64,000 nucleotides of DNA, taken from assembly GCA_019285755.1 (NCBI GenBank), contig CP079103.1, forward strand, positions 806,001-870,000, written 5' to 3'. Source of the stretch: Chitinophaga sp. E66 (GTDB taxonomy: Bacteria > Bacteroidota > Bacteroidia > Chitinophagales > Chitinophagaceae). The translations under genes were made by a program, and so were the position numbers. Under the pieces are notes generated by a model. The model was given only the letters and a program-made list of their open reading frames with translations, was not told the origin of the DNA and did no database searches. Position 1 is the first letter of the stretch. The number at the start of each line of letters is the position of its first letter. Below are positions 9,490 to 21,757 of the stretch, in pieces.

Positions 9490-10612
9490 TTATTTGATCA
9501 CTTCAGCCAGCTTGGCAGCCAGTGCATCGCCACGGAGGTTCTTGGCGATGATCTTGCCTTCGGGGTCCAGCAGGAAGTTCTGGGGAATAGCGCGGACAGC
9601 GTAGAGCGCTGCGGCTTCGTTTTTCCAGAATTTCAGGTCGGATACCTGGGGCCAGGTCAGGCCGTCGTCTGCGATCGCTTTCAGCCATTTGTCTTTAGCA
9701 TTGGGCTGGTCAAGGGATACGCCGAGGATGGTAAAGTTCTTGTCTTTGTATTCGTTGTATGCTTTCACTACATGAGGGTTCTCAGCACGGCAGGGGCCGC
9801 ACCAGGAAGCCCAGAAGTCGATCAGCACATATTTGCCACGGAAAGAAGAGAGGGCGATGGGATTGCCTTCAGGATCGTTCTGGGTAAACTCGGGAGCGGT
9901 AGCGCCAATGGAAACAGCTTTTACTTTCTCGAGCAGTTCGCCATATGCTTTACCGTCCGGGCTGGATTTCACTACAGCGGCCAGCTTGTCGAACTGGGGC
10001 TTGATGGCGGCATAATCCGGAACGGAGCCAGCCATAGATTTCAGTGCTTCCAGGCCGGGGAGGGATTTGGTGTGGCTTTCCGCGAATTTCTTCAGGATAG
10101 CGTCTTCATCTTCTCCGATCTGCTTGCTTTCGGCCATAATGCCTGCCATGAATACAGAATCTTTCTTTTGTGCTTCCGATGAACCATAGTAACGTGCCAT
10201 GAGGGCTTTGTTACGATCGCCTACGGGTTTCAGCAGCGCGTCCATGGCAACCTGGTCGTTGGTGTGGATACCGCCTTTAATGGTGGCGTTTTTCAGGAGT
10301 CGGCGCTTTTAATGGTAACCGTACCCGGCTCCAGGTAGATCTTTACCTGTTGGTTGGTATTGCGGGGAGCGTCGGGGCCGTAGCTGATCAGCACGTTTGC
10401 TTTCGTGATGCCGGCAACGGTGCCCGCGAAGGAGAATTCGCCGTTTTTCAGGATGGCGGAGTCTTTTTCTGTTCGCCGTCTACGGTATAAACGAGGTACG
10501 TCTTAACAGGCGCGTTGAAGTTGCCCACCTTGCCTTTAACGGAGTACTTGGTCTGGGCATGAACCATTGCCGGCAGGAGGAGCACTGCGGGCAGGATCTG
10601 AAATCTTTTCAT
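9490..10612 (-). CDS. TlpA/ResA-type thioredoxin-fold protein with DUF4369-like N-domain
   Basis: About 373 residues. A signal peptide (MKRFQILPAVLLLPAMVHAQ) is followed by a beta-rich DUF4369-like domain (YSVKGKVGNFNAPVKTYL), a helical middle region and a C-terminal AhpC/TSA-thioredoxin domain with the redox motif WCGPC, preceded by KYVLIDFWAS and followed by a cis-Pro region (RAIPQNFLLD). Such proteins reduce disulfides in the periplasm, for example in cytochrome c maturation or in oxidative defence. Frame breaks lie near 10465 and 10300. It is transcribed alone, convergent with the LytTR gene. Family confident; substrate unknown. Confidence 0.88.
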
Positions 10613-10710
10613 TTGATTGGTTTGATTTTACGCTCTAAAAATAGGAAAGAAATTGGTTACGGGCTTGCCGCCCATCATAAATTAGCCTCGTACTATGTCC
10701 GGTTGTTCGG

Positions 10711-11642
10711 TCAGCGGCCCTGCTGCTGGCGGTAATGGTTGGGAGATATGCCCATCAGCCGGGTGAAGAAACGCGAAAAATAGTAGGGGTCGTCCATACC
10801 CACCAGTTCCGCTACTTCCTTGATGCGCATATCTGTATTCAGCAGCAGCTCGCAGGCTTTCTGCGCTTTCAGGTTATTGAAATATTCTATGGGCGTAAAG
10901 CCTGTTTTTTCCTGAACAGATGCACGAAGTGGGAAACGGAAAGGCCGGCGTCCTCCGCCATTTGCTGTAAAGTCAGCTGCCGGCCGATCTGGCGTTTCAT
11001 TTGGCCAGACGCGACAGCGATAACATCCGCGTCTGCCGGTTGCGTTTCGGGGTTGAACCTTTCCGGAAAGAGGAGAGAGGCTATGAACTGACCGAAACAA
11101 AGATTGGCATACACGAGGTTGTCCAGCTCGTACCCGTTTTCCAGTTGCTGGTAAATGGAAGTGAAGCATTCGATGCGTTGCTCCCGCCAGGGAACCGAGC
11201 GTTTCAGGGATCCGGTTCTCTCCATCAGCGTCTGAGCCACCGCATCAGCCGTGCTGCCCGAAAAATGCACCCAGAAAATGGTCCAGGGATCGGCTTCGTC
11301 GGCCCGGTAGGTATGCGGCGTCTGACGGGGAATTATGAAAAATTCACCGGCGCTGATGTTAAAAGTCTGCTTATTGAACCGGGCATTGCCTTTGCCATCC
11401 GTACAATAAATCAGCACATGCTGATCCACGCCCGCCGGCCTGACCCGGTAATGAAACTGTGCCTTCGGATAGTAACCTATATCCGTAATATGCAACGGGG
11501 CAATCAACGGGTTGCCTACACACTGGTCCCGGAGTACTTTACGTGGAATGATGACTGCCCGCTGGCCGTCAAATCCGTCTTTTTCTTCATGAAGCTGCTG
11601 TTTCACCTCCGTAATATAATCCATTTCCCGGCCCAACCTCAA
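10711..11642 (-). CDS. AraC-family transcriptional regulator
   Basis: About 310 residues. An N-terminal cupin-type AraC-binding domain (NISAGEFFIIPRQTPHTYRA, PWTIFWVHFSG) precedes the double helix-turn-helix DNA-binding domain (LTLQQMAEDAGLSVSHFVHLFRKKTGFTPIEY, IKEVAELVGMDDPYYFSRFFTRLMGISP). One frame break near 10910 separates the two HTH halves. It is divergent from the SusC/SusD operon with about 200 bases between, the normal place for a carbohydrate-sensing activator of that operon. Start at 11642; 11624 (MDYITEVK) is also possible. Confidence 0.9.
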
Positions 11643-11780
11643 TGTATTGAGTTACCTATAGAAATATGTGATTTTCATATATAATTTTAACATTTATCCG
11701 GGGCTGGGGCTAAACGGCGGATCAGCATAAAATCCATCACTTCCTCAATCTTATCCATTTTTCATATTCTTGCGCCCGTT

Positions 11781-11788
11781 TAAATTTG
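11781..11788 (+). promoter_or_regulatory. Bacteroidota -7 element upstream of susC (TAAATTTG)
   Basis: Exact TAnnTTTG match, 59 bases before the susC start, in the divergent region shared with the AraC gene. A -33 TTTG at the usual distance is not obvious, as expected if an activator is needed. Confidence 0.55.
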
Positions 11789-11846
11789 GGTTCGGAAAAA
11801 AATCACATTAGACGTAATCAACCAAACGCATTAAAATCTCTCGGCT

Positions 11847-14800
11847 ATGAAATTGATCCACGTACGGCGCAATCCGGGTGAGACGGTAATATCTCCACCT
11901 GGCAGACTTTCTTTGTTGCATGTAATTCCCCACATGGCTAAAGTGCTTTTTGCATGGCTATTATTGGCGTTGCCATTATGGTCGTCTGCCCAGCAGGCCG
12001 CCGGACAAGTAACGGTGACGGGCAGTGTGAAAGACTCCTCCGGCGCCATGCTGCCGGGTGTAACCGTGCTGGTGGCCGGCGTTACCGGCAAAGGTACCAC
12101 CACCAATACGGATGGGCGGTTTGTGCTGGACGTTCGCCCCAATGCCACGCTTCAGTTCACGCTGATGGGTTTCGAAACGATATCCGTGCCGCTTGCGGGC
12201 AGGACGACGGTCGACGTAGTATTGCGGGAGAAAGTGAGCCAGCTGACCGACGTCGTGATTACGGCGTATGGTAAAAGCAGCAGCGGGAAGCCATCGTGGG
12301 AGCGGTTACGACCGTCAATCCCAAAGACCTGAAAATCCCGTCCAGCAATCTGACAACGGCCCTGGCCGGACAGGTAGCGGGCATGATCGCCTATCAGCGC
12401 AGCGGCCAGCCCGGACAGGATAATGCCTCCTTCTTCGTTCGCGGCGTCACCACATTCGGGTATAAACAGGATCCGCTGATCCTCATCGATAACGTGGAGC
12501 TTACGGCTACCGATCTGGCCCGCCTTCAGGTAGACGATATCGCCAGCTTTTCCATCCTGAAAGATGCCAGCGCCACATCGCTCTACGGCGCCCGCGGCGC
12601 TAACGGCGTTATCCTGGTGACGACAAAAGAGGGTAAGGCCGGCAAAGCGAAAATCAATTTCCGGTTCGAGAACTCCATTTCCCAGGCAACGAAGAACCTG
12701 GAAATGGCAGACCCCGTGTCTTACATGGAGCTTTTTAACGAAGCCATCATGACGAGAGATTCCCTCGGCGGGCCCCGTTACGATCAGAACAAGATCAATC
12801 ATACCAAAAATAGCGATAATAAGTTCGTATACCCGGCGGTAGACTGGATGAGCGAATTGTTCAAACAGCGCACCAACAACCAGCGCGCCAACCTCAGCGT
12901 AAGCGGCGGCGGCGAAGTAGCCAGGTATTATGTGGCCGGCGCCTTCAACCGGGATAACGGTATCCTGAAAGTCAGCCCCGTTAACAATTTCAATAACAAC
13001 GTACGGCTGGATAATTACCAGCTCCGTTCCAACGTAAATATCAACCTCACCAAAACGACCGAAATGGTCGTAAGGCTGTCGGGTAATTTCGATGAGTATA
13101 CCGGACCTGTGACGCAGGACGCATCGTTTGGCACCGACCTGTACTCCCTGGTGATGCATACCAGCCCGGTAGATTTTCCGGCTTTCTTCCTCCCGGATTC
13201 TTCAACTGTGTTCGACAAGCACATCCTTTTCGGCAACAAGCTGCTGGAAACAGGCCAGCTGGGCACCAACCCTTATGCACAACTGATGAGGGGATATAAG
13301 AACTTTTCCCGCTCCCGCATGTCCGCACAGGTGGAGATGACGCAGAACCTGTCCTTCATAACCAAAGGGTTGAATTTCCGCGGGATGGTGACCACCAACC
13401 GGTATTCATTCTTCGATGTAACCCGCCAATACAATCCCTTTTATTACCAGGTGGGTGATTATGACCGGCAGAAAGATGAATATCGCCTGGTTTGGTTGAA
13501 TAATAAACCGGGTGAAGCCACCGAATATCTCGATTTTAACTCCGGCAAAGGGATATCTCCACGTTCATTTACCTGCAGGGCGTGCTGGATTACAACCGCA
13601 CATTCGGCGATCATACCATCAGCAGCACCCTCGTAGGCACACGCCAGCAGACGCTGAACACGGACGGAACTACTTTGCAGGCGTCTCTTCCATACCGTAA
13701 CATGGGATTGGCCGGGCGTGCAACTTATTCTTACCTGAGCCGCTACTTCCGGAGTTCAACTTTGGTTATAACGGCAGCGAGCGCTTCTCTTCCAACAACC
13801 GCTTCGGTTTCTTCCCGACCATTGGTGCATCGTGGGTGATTTCCAACGAGAAGATGTGGGAAGGCCTGCGCGACGTGGTAACGAGGGCTAAGATCGCGCG
13901 AGCCATGGCCTGGTGGGTAACGATGCCATCGGCGCACAGCGGTTCTTCTATCTGTCCGAAATGAACATGAATTCCGGCTATGGCGCCACCTTCGGCAGGA
14001 ACAATGCCTACGGCCGCAGCGGGGTGTCCATCATTAACTACGAAAACCGAGATGTCACCGGGAAACATCCCATCAAACGAATATCGGCGTGGAGCTCTCG
14101 TTTTCGATAAGCTGAATTTCATCGGCGAAATTTACCGCCAGCGCCGGACCAATATCCTCCAGCAACGTAGTTCCATCCCCAGCACTTCAGGGCTGGAAGC
14201 AGGATCAGCGCTAATATTGGTGAAGCCATGTCGGAAGGCGTGGACCTGTCGCTCGATTACAAGCAGAATTTTGGCAAAGACGCCTGGGCGGCCGTTCGCG
14301 CTAACCTGACTTACGCGACGAATAAATATGTACAATATGAAGAGCCCAAGTTTGACGAAGCATGGCGTTCCCGCATCGGCAACTCCATCGGCCAGACCTA
14401 TGGGTTCATTGCAGAGCGGTTGTTCGTGGACGATGAGGAAGTCGCCAATTCACCCCGGCAGAACTTCAACGGCTACGTGACCCGCGGCGGTGATATCAAG
14501 TACCGCGACATTAACGGCGATGGTCAGATCACCGAGCGCGACATGGTGCCGATCGGCATGCCTACCGCGCCGGAACTGGTGTATGGCGCCGGATTCTCCG
14601 TGGGTTATAAGAACTTCGACCTCTCGGCGTTCTTCCAGGGCCTGGGCCGTGAGTCTTTCTTCATTGACGTATCCGATGTCGATAATTCCGGCGGATATCT
14701 GGAAAGCACCATGCCTTTTGTTGCCAATGCACAGATTTTAAAAGCATATGCGGAGAACCATTGGTCCGAAGAGAACCAGAACATCTACGCGATGATGCCC

Positions 14801-15099
14801 CGTTTATCGCATACGCATAACTACAACTCGGCCCCTCGCCTCAAGGTGGCGTAACCATCCCCAACACCTGGTTCATGCGTAACGGCGCGTTCCTGAGATT
14901 GAAAAGCGTGGAAGCTGGTTACACCATCCCGCGGCACATCACGAAGCGCTATCATATCGAGAACCTGCGGATCTATTTCAACGGTCTGAACCTCCACACC
15001 TGGAGCGCCTTCAAGCTGTGGGATCCGGAAATGGCCGGCAAAGGCATGGCTTACCCGGTTCAGAAAGTGTTCAACTTCGGCATCAACGTCAACCTGTAG
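11847..15099 (+). CDS. susC: SusC/RagA-family TonB-linked outer-membrane importer
   Basis: About 1084 residues when joined. The hydrophobic signal sits around residues 30-50 (MAKVLFAWLLLALPLWSSAQ), so an alternative start is 11934. Next come a carboxypeptidase-regulatory domain (VTVTGSVKDSSGAMLPGVTV), a TonB-box-like DVVITAYG, the plug (NASFFVRGVTTFG, ASATSLYGARGANGVILVTTK) and a large barrel. SusC forms the transport channel capped by SusD and imports glycan oligosaccharides. At least six frame breaks (near 12285, 13555, 13755, 13900, 14205 and 14845) split it. susD follows 11 bases downstream. The substrate is not evident; no glycosidase is in the operon. Confidence 0.92.
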
Positions 15100-15110
15100 T
15101 GTGTTTAAAA

Positions 15111-17015
15111 ATGAAAATCATGAAATTCAATATACGTACCTGGATCGTGGCGGCCGTTCTGATGGCAAGCTTCCCGTCCTGTAAGAAATACCTGGACGTG
15201 GTGCCTGACAACGTGGCGACGATCGACTACGCGTTCCGCAACCGCAACGAAGCGGAAAACTACCTGTTCACCTGTTACGCTACCATGCAACGGTCGCTCT
15301 TCTACGCCTGGTCCGACCCGGCGTTCACCACAGGAGGAGCTGCTGCACCCTTTCCCTGTAGAGAACAATGCGGACATGGGCTTCCGGATGCTGCGCAGCG
15401 GCAACAACGTGCTGTCCGTAGAGCTGGACTTCTGGAGCGGTAATAACGCCGGTGTGAACCTTTACCAGGCCATCCGCCGTTGCAATATTTTCCTGGAGAA
15501 CGTAGATAAGCCGGTAGACCTGAGCGCCAACGAAAAAGCCCGTTGGATCGCCGAAGCCAAATTCCTCAAAGCATATTACCATTACTGGCTGGTGCGCATG
15601 TACGGTCCCATCCCGGTTATCCGTAAGAACCTCCCGGTGAATGCAAGCATAGAAGAAGTGCGGGTAAAGCGCGAGCATGTGGATACGGTATTCAGCTACG
15701 TAGTGCAGTTGCTGGATGAAGCCGCCGTGGGCCTTCCGCGTATCATTACTTCGGAAGCGAGCGAACTGGGCCGTATCACGCGTTCCATTGCGATGAGCGT
15801 AAAAGCCGAAGCATTGGCCTGGCAGGCTAGCCCGCTGTTTAACGGCAACCCGGATTATGCCAACTATCGCTCCAAAGAAAGCCAGCCCCTGTTCTCTCAA
15901 ACAGCGGATCCCAACAAATGGGTCCTGGCCGCCGAAGCTTGTAAAGTGGCGATAGAAGAAGCGCATGCGGTAGGGCGGAAACTCTATCCCTTCGTACCTC
16001 CGGCCAACCTCGTGGGCCTGAGCGATTCTACCTTTAATGTGCTCGCTTACCAGGGCGCCGTGACGCATCTGTTCAACGACGAAGTGATCTGGGGCGCCAA
16101 TACGGTAAATTCCGACTGGCAGTATATCTGTATCCCGAAAATGGCCGCGGAATCGCAGACCAACGATGTGATCTGGGGAAGCCTGTCGGTTCCCATGGCA
16201 ATCGCCGAATTATACTATACGAACAACGGCGTGCCTATCAACGAAGACAAGACCTGGGATTATTCAAATCGGTATGTGCCCCGCGCCAGCGATGAAGCAC
16301 ACCGTTATTATATCCGGAACGGTTACCAGACCGCCGGCCTGAACATGAACCGGGAGATGCGCTTCTATGCCAGCCTAGGGTTCGATGGTGGCAACTGGTT
16401 CGGTAACGGAACGCTGGACGATGATAACCAACAATACATCCAGGGTAAAATGAAACAGATCAGCGGCCCTGCCATGATCGTGAAGACGAATTCCACCGGC
16501 TACTGGCCTAAGAAACTGGTTCCTTACCAGAGCGAATTCCTGGCCCGCAGCCTGCCCGTTCCTTTTGCAACGCCCCGCATCCGCCTGGCGGCCATGTACC
16601 TGCTTTACGCAGAGGCGCTGAATGAGACCGGCAAGAGCGCGGAGGCGCTGACCTGGATCAATAAAGTGCGGGAAAGGGCAAAGCTTAAAACCGTGGAAGA
16701 ATCCTGGACCAACTATTCTAACAACCCCTCCAAATACAGCAGCAAAGACGGCCTGCGCCAGATCATCCACCAGGAAAGAAGGATCGAGCTTGGATTTGAA
16801 AGCCAGAACGGATGGGATTTGCGCCGCTGGAAAGAAATGAGGACTACCTGTCCAAACCGATCCAGGGTTGGAGCGTGTATGAGGAAACCGTAGCGGGATA
16901 CTACCGTCCGCGTACGATCATCACTCCGGTGTACAACACGCGCGAATACCTGTGGCCTATCAGGGACGCGGATCTGACCGTAAATCCGAATCTCGTGCAA
17001 ACGCCCTTATGGTAA
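15111..17015 (+). CDS. susD: SusD/RagB-family glycan-binding lipoprotein
   Basis: About 635 residues. A lipoprotein signal (lipobox region ASFPSCKKYLDVVP, the usual SusD start) precedes the TPR-rich SusD fold (AEAKFLKAYYHYWLVRMYGPIPVI) and the C-terminal segment RIRLAAMYLLYAEALNETG and RRIELGFESQNGWDLRRWKEM. It forms the lid over SusC at the cell surface and binds the glycan. Frame breaks near 15335 and 16840. It is the second gene of the operon susC-susD-surface lipoproteins. Confidence 0.93.
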
Positions 17016-17047
17016 GCCGTTTTTACTTCAACACAAATCCATTCAAG

Positions 17048-18245
17048 ATGCAAACTTCACAAACCAAAATATTTGCGCTGCTGGCCCTGTTGGGGATGGC
17101 TACCGCATTGGGCAGCTGTTTTAAGGACGACGCCTACAACGAGCCTACGGATAAAGATGGCGCTAAGCCGGCGCCCGTCACCAATGTGCAGGTAACTAAC
17201 CACAACGGCGCCGCTACCATAACGTATTCGCTGCCGAATTCTTCCAACCTGCTGTACGTAAGGGCTAAGTATAAAACCAACGACGTCGCAACGCGGCAGA
17301 CGCAGGTTTCTTATTATTCCAACAAAGTGGAAGTAAGCGGCTTCGCTGAAAAGAAAGAATACGAAGTGATCCTGACCACCGTTTCGCGCGCTGAGGTAGA
17401 ATCGGAGCCGGTAATCGTAAAAGTGAACCCGGAAACCCCGGTTCACCGCCTGGTGATGCCGACGGTGCGTATAGAGCCCGATTTCGGCGGCGTATTCATC
17501 GCCTGCGAAAATACCATTCGTGAAAAGATCGGCGTGATCGTTATTGCTCCCGACAAGAACGGCGAATACAAACCGATTGAGAGCCGCTATACTACCAATG
17601 AGCACACCGCATTCAGCGTCCGTGGTTATGAAAACGAGCCCCGCCAGTTCGGCGTATATATCGTTGACCGCTGGGGAACAGCTCCGATACCCTGTTTGAG
17701 ACCATCACCCCGTTGTTTGAAGAACTGCTCGATAAGAACAAGTTCGCGGACATGAGCATGCCCGGCGATGAACCTTCCGATTATCAATGGTATATGCATT
17801 ACCTGTGGGATGGCAACAGCGATCCCAACAGCACCGGGTTCCACACTACTACTATCGGCGCCCTGCCCAAGCATATTACATTCGATATGGGAGCCAGCTA
17901 TAACCTCAGCCGGTTCAAGACATGGCAGCGTGGCGGCGGCTGGTACGACTTCTCGCACGGCAACCCGAAAAGGATGCGCGTCTGGGGCACGAACGAAAGG
18001 CCTTCGGCAGACGGCAGCTTCAATGGCTGGACGATGCTCGGCGAATACGAAGCTCCCGCAAAACCCTCCGGCAGACCTCCTTACGATAACACAGCGGAAG
18101 ATCAGGCTTTCGGCAGGAACGGTTTCGAATTCAATATCCCGCCCGGATCGCCCAGGGTTCGTTACATCCGCTTCCGGTACTGGAAACATGGTCTAACACC
18201 AACTTCTGGCACCTGATCGAAATCTCTTTCTGGGGTCAACAATAA
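17048..18245 (+). CDS. DUF4959/DUF5000-type surface lipoprotein of the Sus operon
   Basis: About 400 residues. A lipoprotein signal (LGMATALGSCFKDD) is followed by a fibronectin-III-like DUF4959 domain (APVTNVQVTNHNGAATITYSLP), a DUF5126-like middle region and a C-terminal DUF5000 / discoidin-like domain (PKHITFDMGASYNLSRFKTWQRGGGWYDFSHGNPKRMRVWG, RVRYIRFRYWKTW). The C-terminal fold is that of carbohydrate-binding modules, so a role as a surface glycan-binding partner of SusC/SusD is likely. Frame breaks near 17685 and 18190. It lies 32 bases after susD. Confidence 0.85.
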
Positions 18246-18262
18246 CCATAAACGACAACTAC

Positions 18263-18966
18263 ATGCAATTCAGATATCTCAATACACAATACGCAGCGGT
18301 TGCCGCCGGTTTGCTGCTGCTGGGAGGATTATCCGCCTGCGACAAAAAGCCGACCGATTTCAGGGAATATCTCGGCGACAAGGAAAAAGTGTATGCGGCG
18401 TGATGCACAATCTGCTGGCTATGCCGGGAAAGGATCGTATTCAGTTCAGCTGGCAACCCAGCGCCGACCCTTCGGTAAAGACTTATAGAATAACCTGGAA
18501 CCGTGGAGAGTCTAAGCAGGAAATTGCAGCTGCTTCGCACGATCCGTCACAGACGCTCACAGCCATGGTGAATGGCCTGACGGAAGACACCTATGATTTC
18601 AAGGTCTTTGCCTTAGACGGCGCCGGCAATTCCTCGATCCCCGTGGAGCTGTCTGGTGTCCGCAGCTATGGTGTGCGTTACCAGAACGGCCTGCGCAACC
18701 GTGGTATCATTTCGAAGTGGTTCGAGTCCGATAAGACCCTGGTGATTCAATGGGCTACGGCCGATACCGTGCATACCGGTTCAAAGATCACGTACACCGA
18801 TATCTCCGGGCAGGAACGTACGGTAGACGCGGGTGCGGACGTATGGGAAACACGGGTGCCGAATTGCCGCGACAACGAGCCGGTTAGCATATTGTCTGGT
18901 TACAAGCCCGTGCGCCAGGCCATCGATACGTTTTTTGCACCTAAGCCGGATACATTGCAATTTTAG
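18263..18966 (+). CDS. DUF4998-type lipoprotein of the Sus operon
   Basis: About 235 residues. A lipoprotein signal (LLLLGGLSACDKKP) is followed by the motif REYLGDKEKVY typical of DUF4998 proteins and one or two fibronectin-III-like units (AMPGKDRIQFSWQPSADPSVKTYRITWN, LTEDTYDFKVFALDGAGNSS). A frame break lies near 18400. It is the last gene of the operon, followed by a strong terminator. These proteins commonly accompany SusC/SusD and DUF5000 proteins; the exact ligand is unknown. Confidence 0.8.
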
Positions 18967-18992
18967 TTTCCAACTGTTCAATTGTTAGCAAT

Positions 18993-19024
18993 GGCCCCTG
19001 GACGTAATATCCGGGGCCTTTTTT
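18993..19024 (+). terminator. Terminator of the Sus operon
   Basis: A GC-rich hairpin (GGCCCC...GGGGCC with the inner TGGA/TCC extending the stem) followed by six T, 26 bases after the DUF4998 gene. Confidence 0.85.
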
Positions 19025-19041
19025 ATAGGGCGAACATAAAA

Positions 19042-19066
19042 AACGGCCTCCGCGTGGGAGGCCGTT
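19042..19066 (-). terminator. Terminator of the type II isocitrate dehydrogenase gene
   Basis: Perfect 10-bp stem (AACGGCCTCC / GGAGGCCGTT) with a T-run on the minus strand after it; placed just downstream of the gene ending at 19085. Confidence 0.85.
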
Positions 19067-19084
19067 GTTATCGCAAGTGTTGGA

Positions 19085-20315
19085 TTACTTGGAGAGTTTG
19101 GCTTTCAGGCCTTTGTCCAGCTCTTCGAGGAATTCCTCGGTGTAGAGATAGTGTTTGCCGTGCTCCACTTTGTTGCCATGGATGCAGACAGCCAGGTCTT
19201 TGGTCATTTTGCCGCTTTCTACGGTCTCGATGCACACGGCTTCGAGGGCGTGGCAGAAATCGATCAGCGCCTGGTTGCTATCCAGCTTGCCACGGAATTC
19301 CAGGCCGCGGGTCCATGCGAAGATGGAGGCGATGGGGTTGGTGGAAGTAGGTTTGCCGGCCTGGTGGTCGCGGTAGTGACGGGTAACGGTACCGTGAGCC
19401 GCTTCGGCCTCCATCGTTTTGCCATCGGGCGTAACGAGGGTAGAGGTCATGAGGCCAAGGGAACCGAAGCCTTGTGCCACAGTATCTGACTGTACGTCGC
19501 CATCGTAGTTCTTACAAGCCCATACGAAGTTACCGTTCCATTTCAGGGCGGAAGCCACCATGTCATCGATCAGGCGGTGCTCGTAGGTGAGGCCGTTCTT
19601 ATCGAACTCAGCTTTGAATTCTTTCTGGTAAACGTCTTCGAAGATGTCTTTGAAGCGGCCGTCGTATTTCTTCAGGATGGTGTTCTTGGTGGAGAGGTAC
19701 AGGGGCCATTTCTTCATGAGGGCCTGGTTGAAGCAGGCGCGTGCGAAGCCGTAGATGGACTCGTCCGTATTGTACATAGCGAGGGCAACGCCGTCGCCTT
19801 TGAAGTTGTATACTTCGAATTCCTGTACGTCGCCGTTCTCGCCTTCAAATTTGATGGTGAGCTTGCCTTTCCTTTGGTCAGGAAGTCGGTAGCGCGGTAC
19901 TGATCGCCGAATGCGTGGCGGCCGATGCAGATGGGGGCGGTCCAGTTGGGAACGAGGCGCGGTACGTTCGTCATCACGATGGGCTCGCGGAACACGGTAC
20001 CGTCCAGGATGTTGCGGATAGTGCCGTTGGGCGACTTCCACATCTGTTTCAGCTTGAATTCTTCTACACGCTGTTCGTCGGGCGTGATGGTGGCGCATTT
20101 GATGCCCACGTTATATTGTTTGATAGCGTTGGCTGCGTCGATAGTTACCTGGTCGTTGGTCGCATCGCGGTGCTCCATGCCCAGATCGTAGTATTTAATA
20201 TCCAGGTCCAGATAAGGTGTGATCAGTTTGTCTTTGATGAACTTCCAGATGATCCGCGTCATTTCATCGCCATCCAGTTCAACCACAGGGTTTGCAACTT
20301 TGATTTTTGTGACAT
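19085..20315 (-). CDS. NADP-dependent isocitrate dehydrogenase, eukaryotic-type (type II homodimeric)
   Basis: About 410 residues. It converts isocitrate to 2-oxoglutarate and CO2 with NADP+. The sequence has the eukaryotic/type II hallmarks: [14 protein letters not shown] at the N-terminus, [39 protein letters not shown] and the C-terminal [12 protein letters not shown] and [13 protein letters not shown] blocks. Frame breaks lie near 20298 (A5 where six are needed) and 19870. The start is the ATG at 20315 (MSQKIKVANP after correction). A second isocitrate dehydrogenase of the bacterial type lies 158 bases upstream on the same strand, which is unusual. Confidence 0.93.
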
Positions 20316-20473
20316 CGATTTAATGTTTTGTTTTTCGCTTATAGATTCTTTATGAGACACGAAATCCCGCTACGGATTACGTTTTTTGTCAAATGATATT
20401 ATTTGAATGTCGAAAGATAGTATTATCCTTCAAAAAAACGTAATCGTGGCGGGAAAATCGCTGTTAAGGCTAT

Positions 20474-21734
20474 TTAGAGCTGCTTGATGATCTCGTCGGC
20501 GAACTCGCTGGTCTTCACGAGCGTGGCGTCGTCCATCAGTTTGTAGAAGTCGATGGTTACGCGTTTGCGCATGATAGCGGTGCTGAGGCCGTGTGTGATG
20601 ATATCGGCTGCTTCCTTCCATCCGAGGTATTCCAGCATCATTACGCCGGAAAGGATCACGGAAGAGGGGTTCATGGTATCTGTGTTGGCGAAGCGGGGCG
20701 CGGTGCCGTGGGTGGCTTCGAACACGGCGTGGCCGGTAGCGTAGTTGATGTTGCCGCCGGGCGCGATGCCGATACCGCCAACTGCTGCTGCCAGCGCGTC
20801 GGAGATATAGTCGCCGTTCAGGTTGAGGGTGGCGATCACGGAGTAGTCTTGCGGCGCCAGGAGGATCTGCTGGAGGAAGTTGTCGGCGATCACGTCGTTC
20901 ACGATGATCTTGTTATGCGCTTTGGCAACGGCAATTTCCTTGTTGGCGGCGTCTTCTCCCTGTTCGCTCTTGGTTTTCTCCCATTGCTCCCAGGTGTACA
21001 CGTATTCTCCGAATTCGCGGGTGGCCAGTTCGTAGCCCCAGTTCTTGAAGCCCCTTCGGTGAACTTCATGATATTGCCCTTGTGCACGATGGAAACGGTG
21101 GGTTTCTTGTGCTCGATGGCGTATTTGATGGCGGCGCGTACCAGCCTTTCGGTACCTTCCTTAGACACCGGTTTGATGCCCAGGAGGAGGTTTCGGGAAA
21201 CGGATCTTGTTAACGCCCAGCTCTTCGGTGAGGAATTTGAGCAGTTTGTTGGCGCCTTCGGTGCCATACATATATTCGATGCCGGCGTAGATGTCTTCGG
21301 TATTCTCACGGAAGATCACCATATCCACCTTTTCGGGGTGCTTTACGGGGCTGGGAACCTTGTTGAACCAACGTACGGGCGCACGCAGGCATAGAGGTCC
21401 AGCTCCTGGCGCATGGCCACGTTCAGGGAACGGATACCGCCGCCCACAGGAGTGGTCAGCGGGCCTTTGATAGACACCAGGTATTCCTTCAATGCGTCCA
21501 AAGTAGTTTTGGGAGCCATTCGCCCGTTTCCTGGAAGGCTTTCTCACCCGCCAGTACTTCTTTCCACTCGATTTTCCGCTCACCGCCGTAGGCTTTCTCC
21601 ACAGCCGCGTCGAACACCCGAACGCTCGCGCGCCAGATATCCGGACCGATGCCATCACCGATAATAAACGGAATAATAGGATGGGCAGGAACCTTGATCT
21701 GCCCGTTGATCATCTGAATTTTTTCTGCCGGCAT
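20474..21734 (-). CDS. icd: Isocitrate dehydrogenase, bacterial type I (E. coli Icd-like)
   Basis: About 420 residues. A decarboxylating isocitrate dehydrogenase of the beta-decarboxylating family: [14 protein letters not shown], the substrate loop [27 protein letters not shown] (with the Ser that is phosphorylated in E. coli), [18 protein letters not shown], and [30 protein letters not shown]. Compared with E. coli Icd from memory, the cofactor-selecting positions Lys344, Tyr345, Val351, Tyr391 and Arg395 read Arg, Phe, Met, Ile and Lys, so cofactor preference should not be assumed. Frame breaks near 21515, 21385, 21190 and 21050. A good promoter element lies 24 bases upstream. Confidence 0.92.
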
Positions 21735-21757
21735 ATTGCTTGTTCTTTATTGCACCG

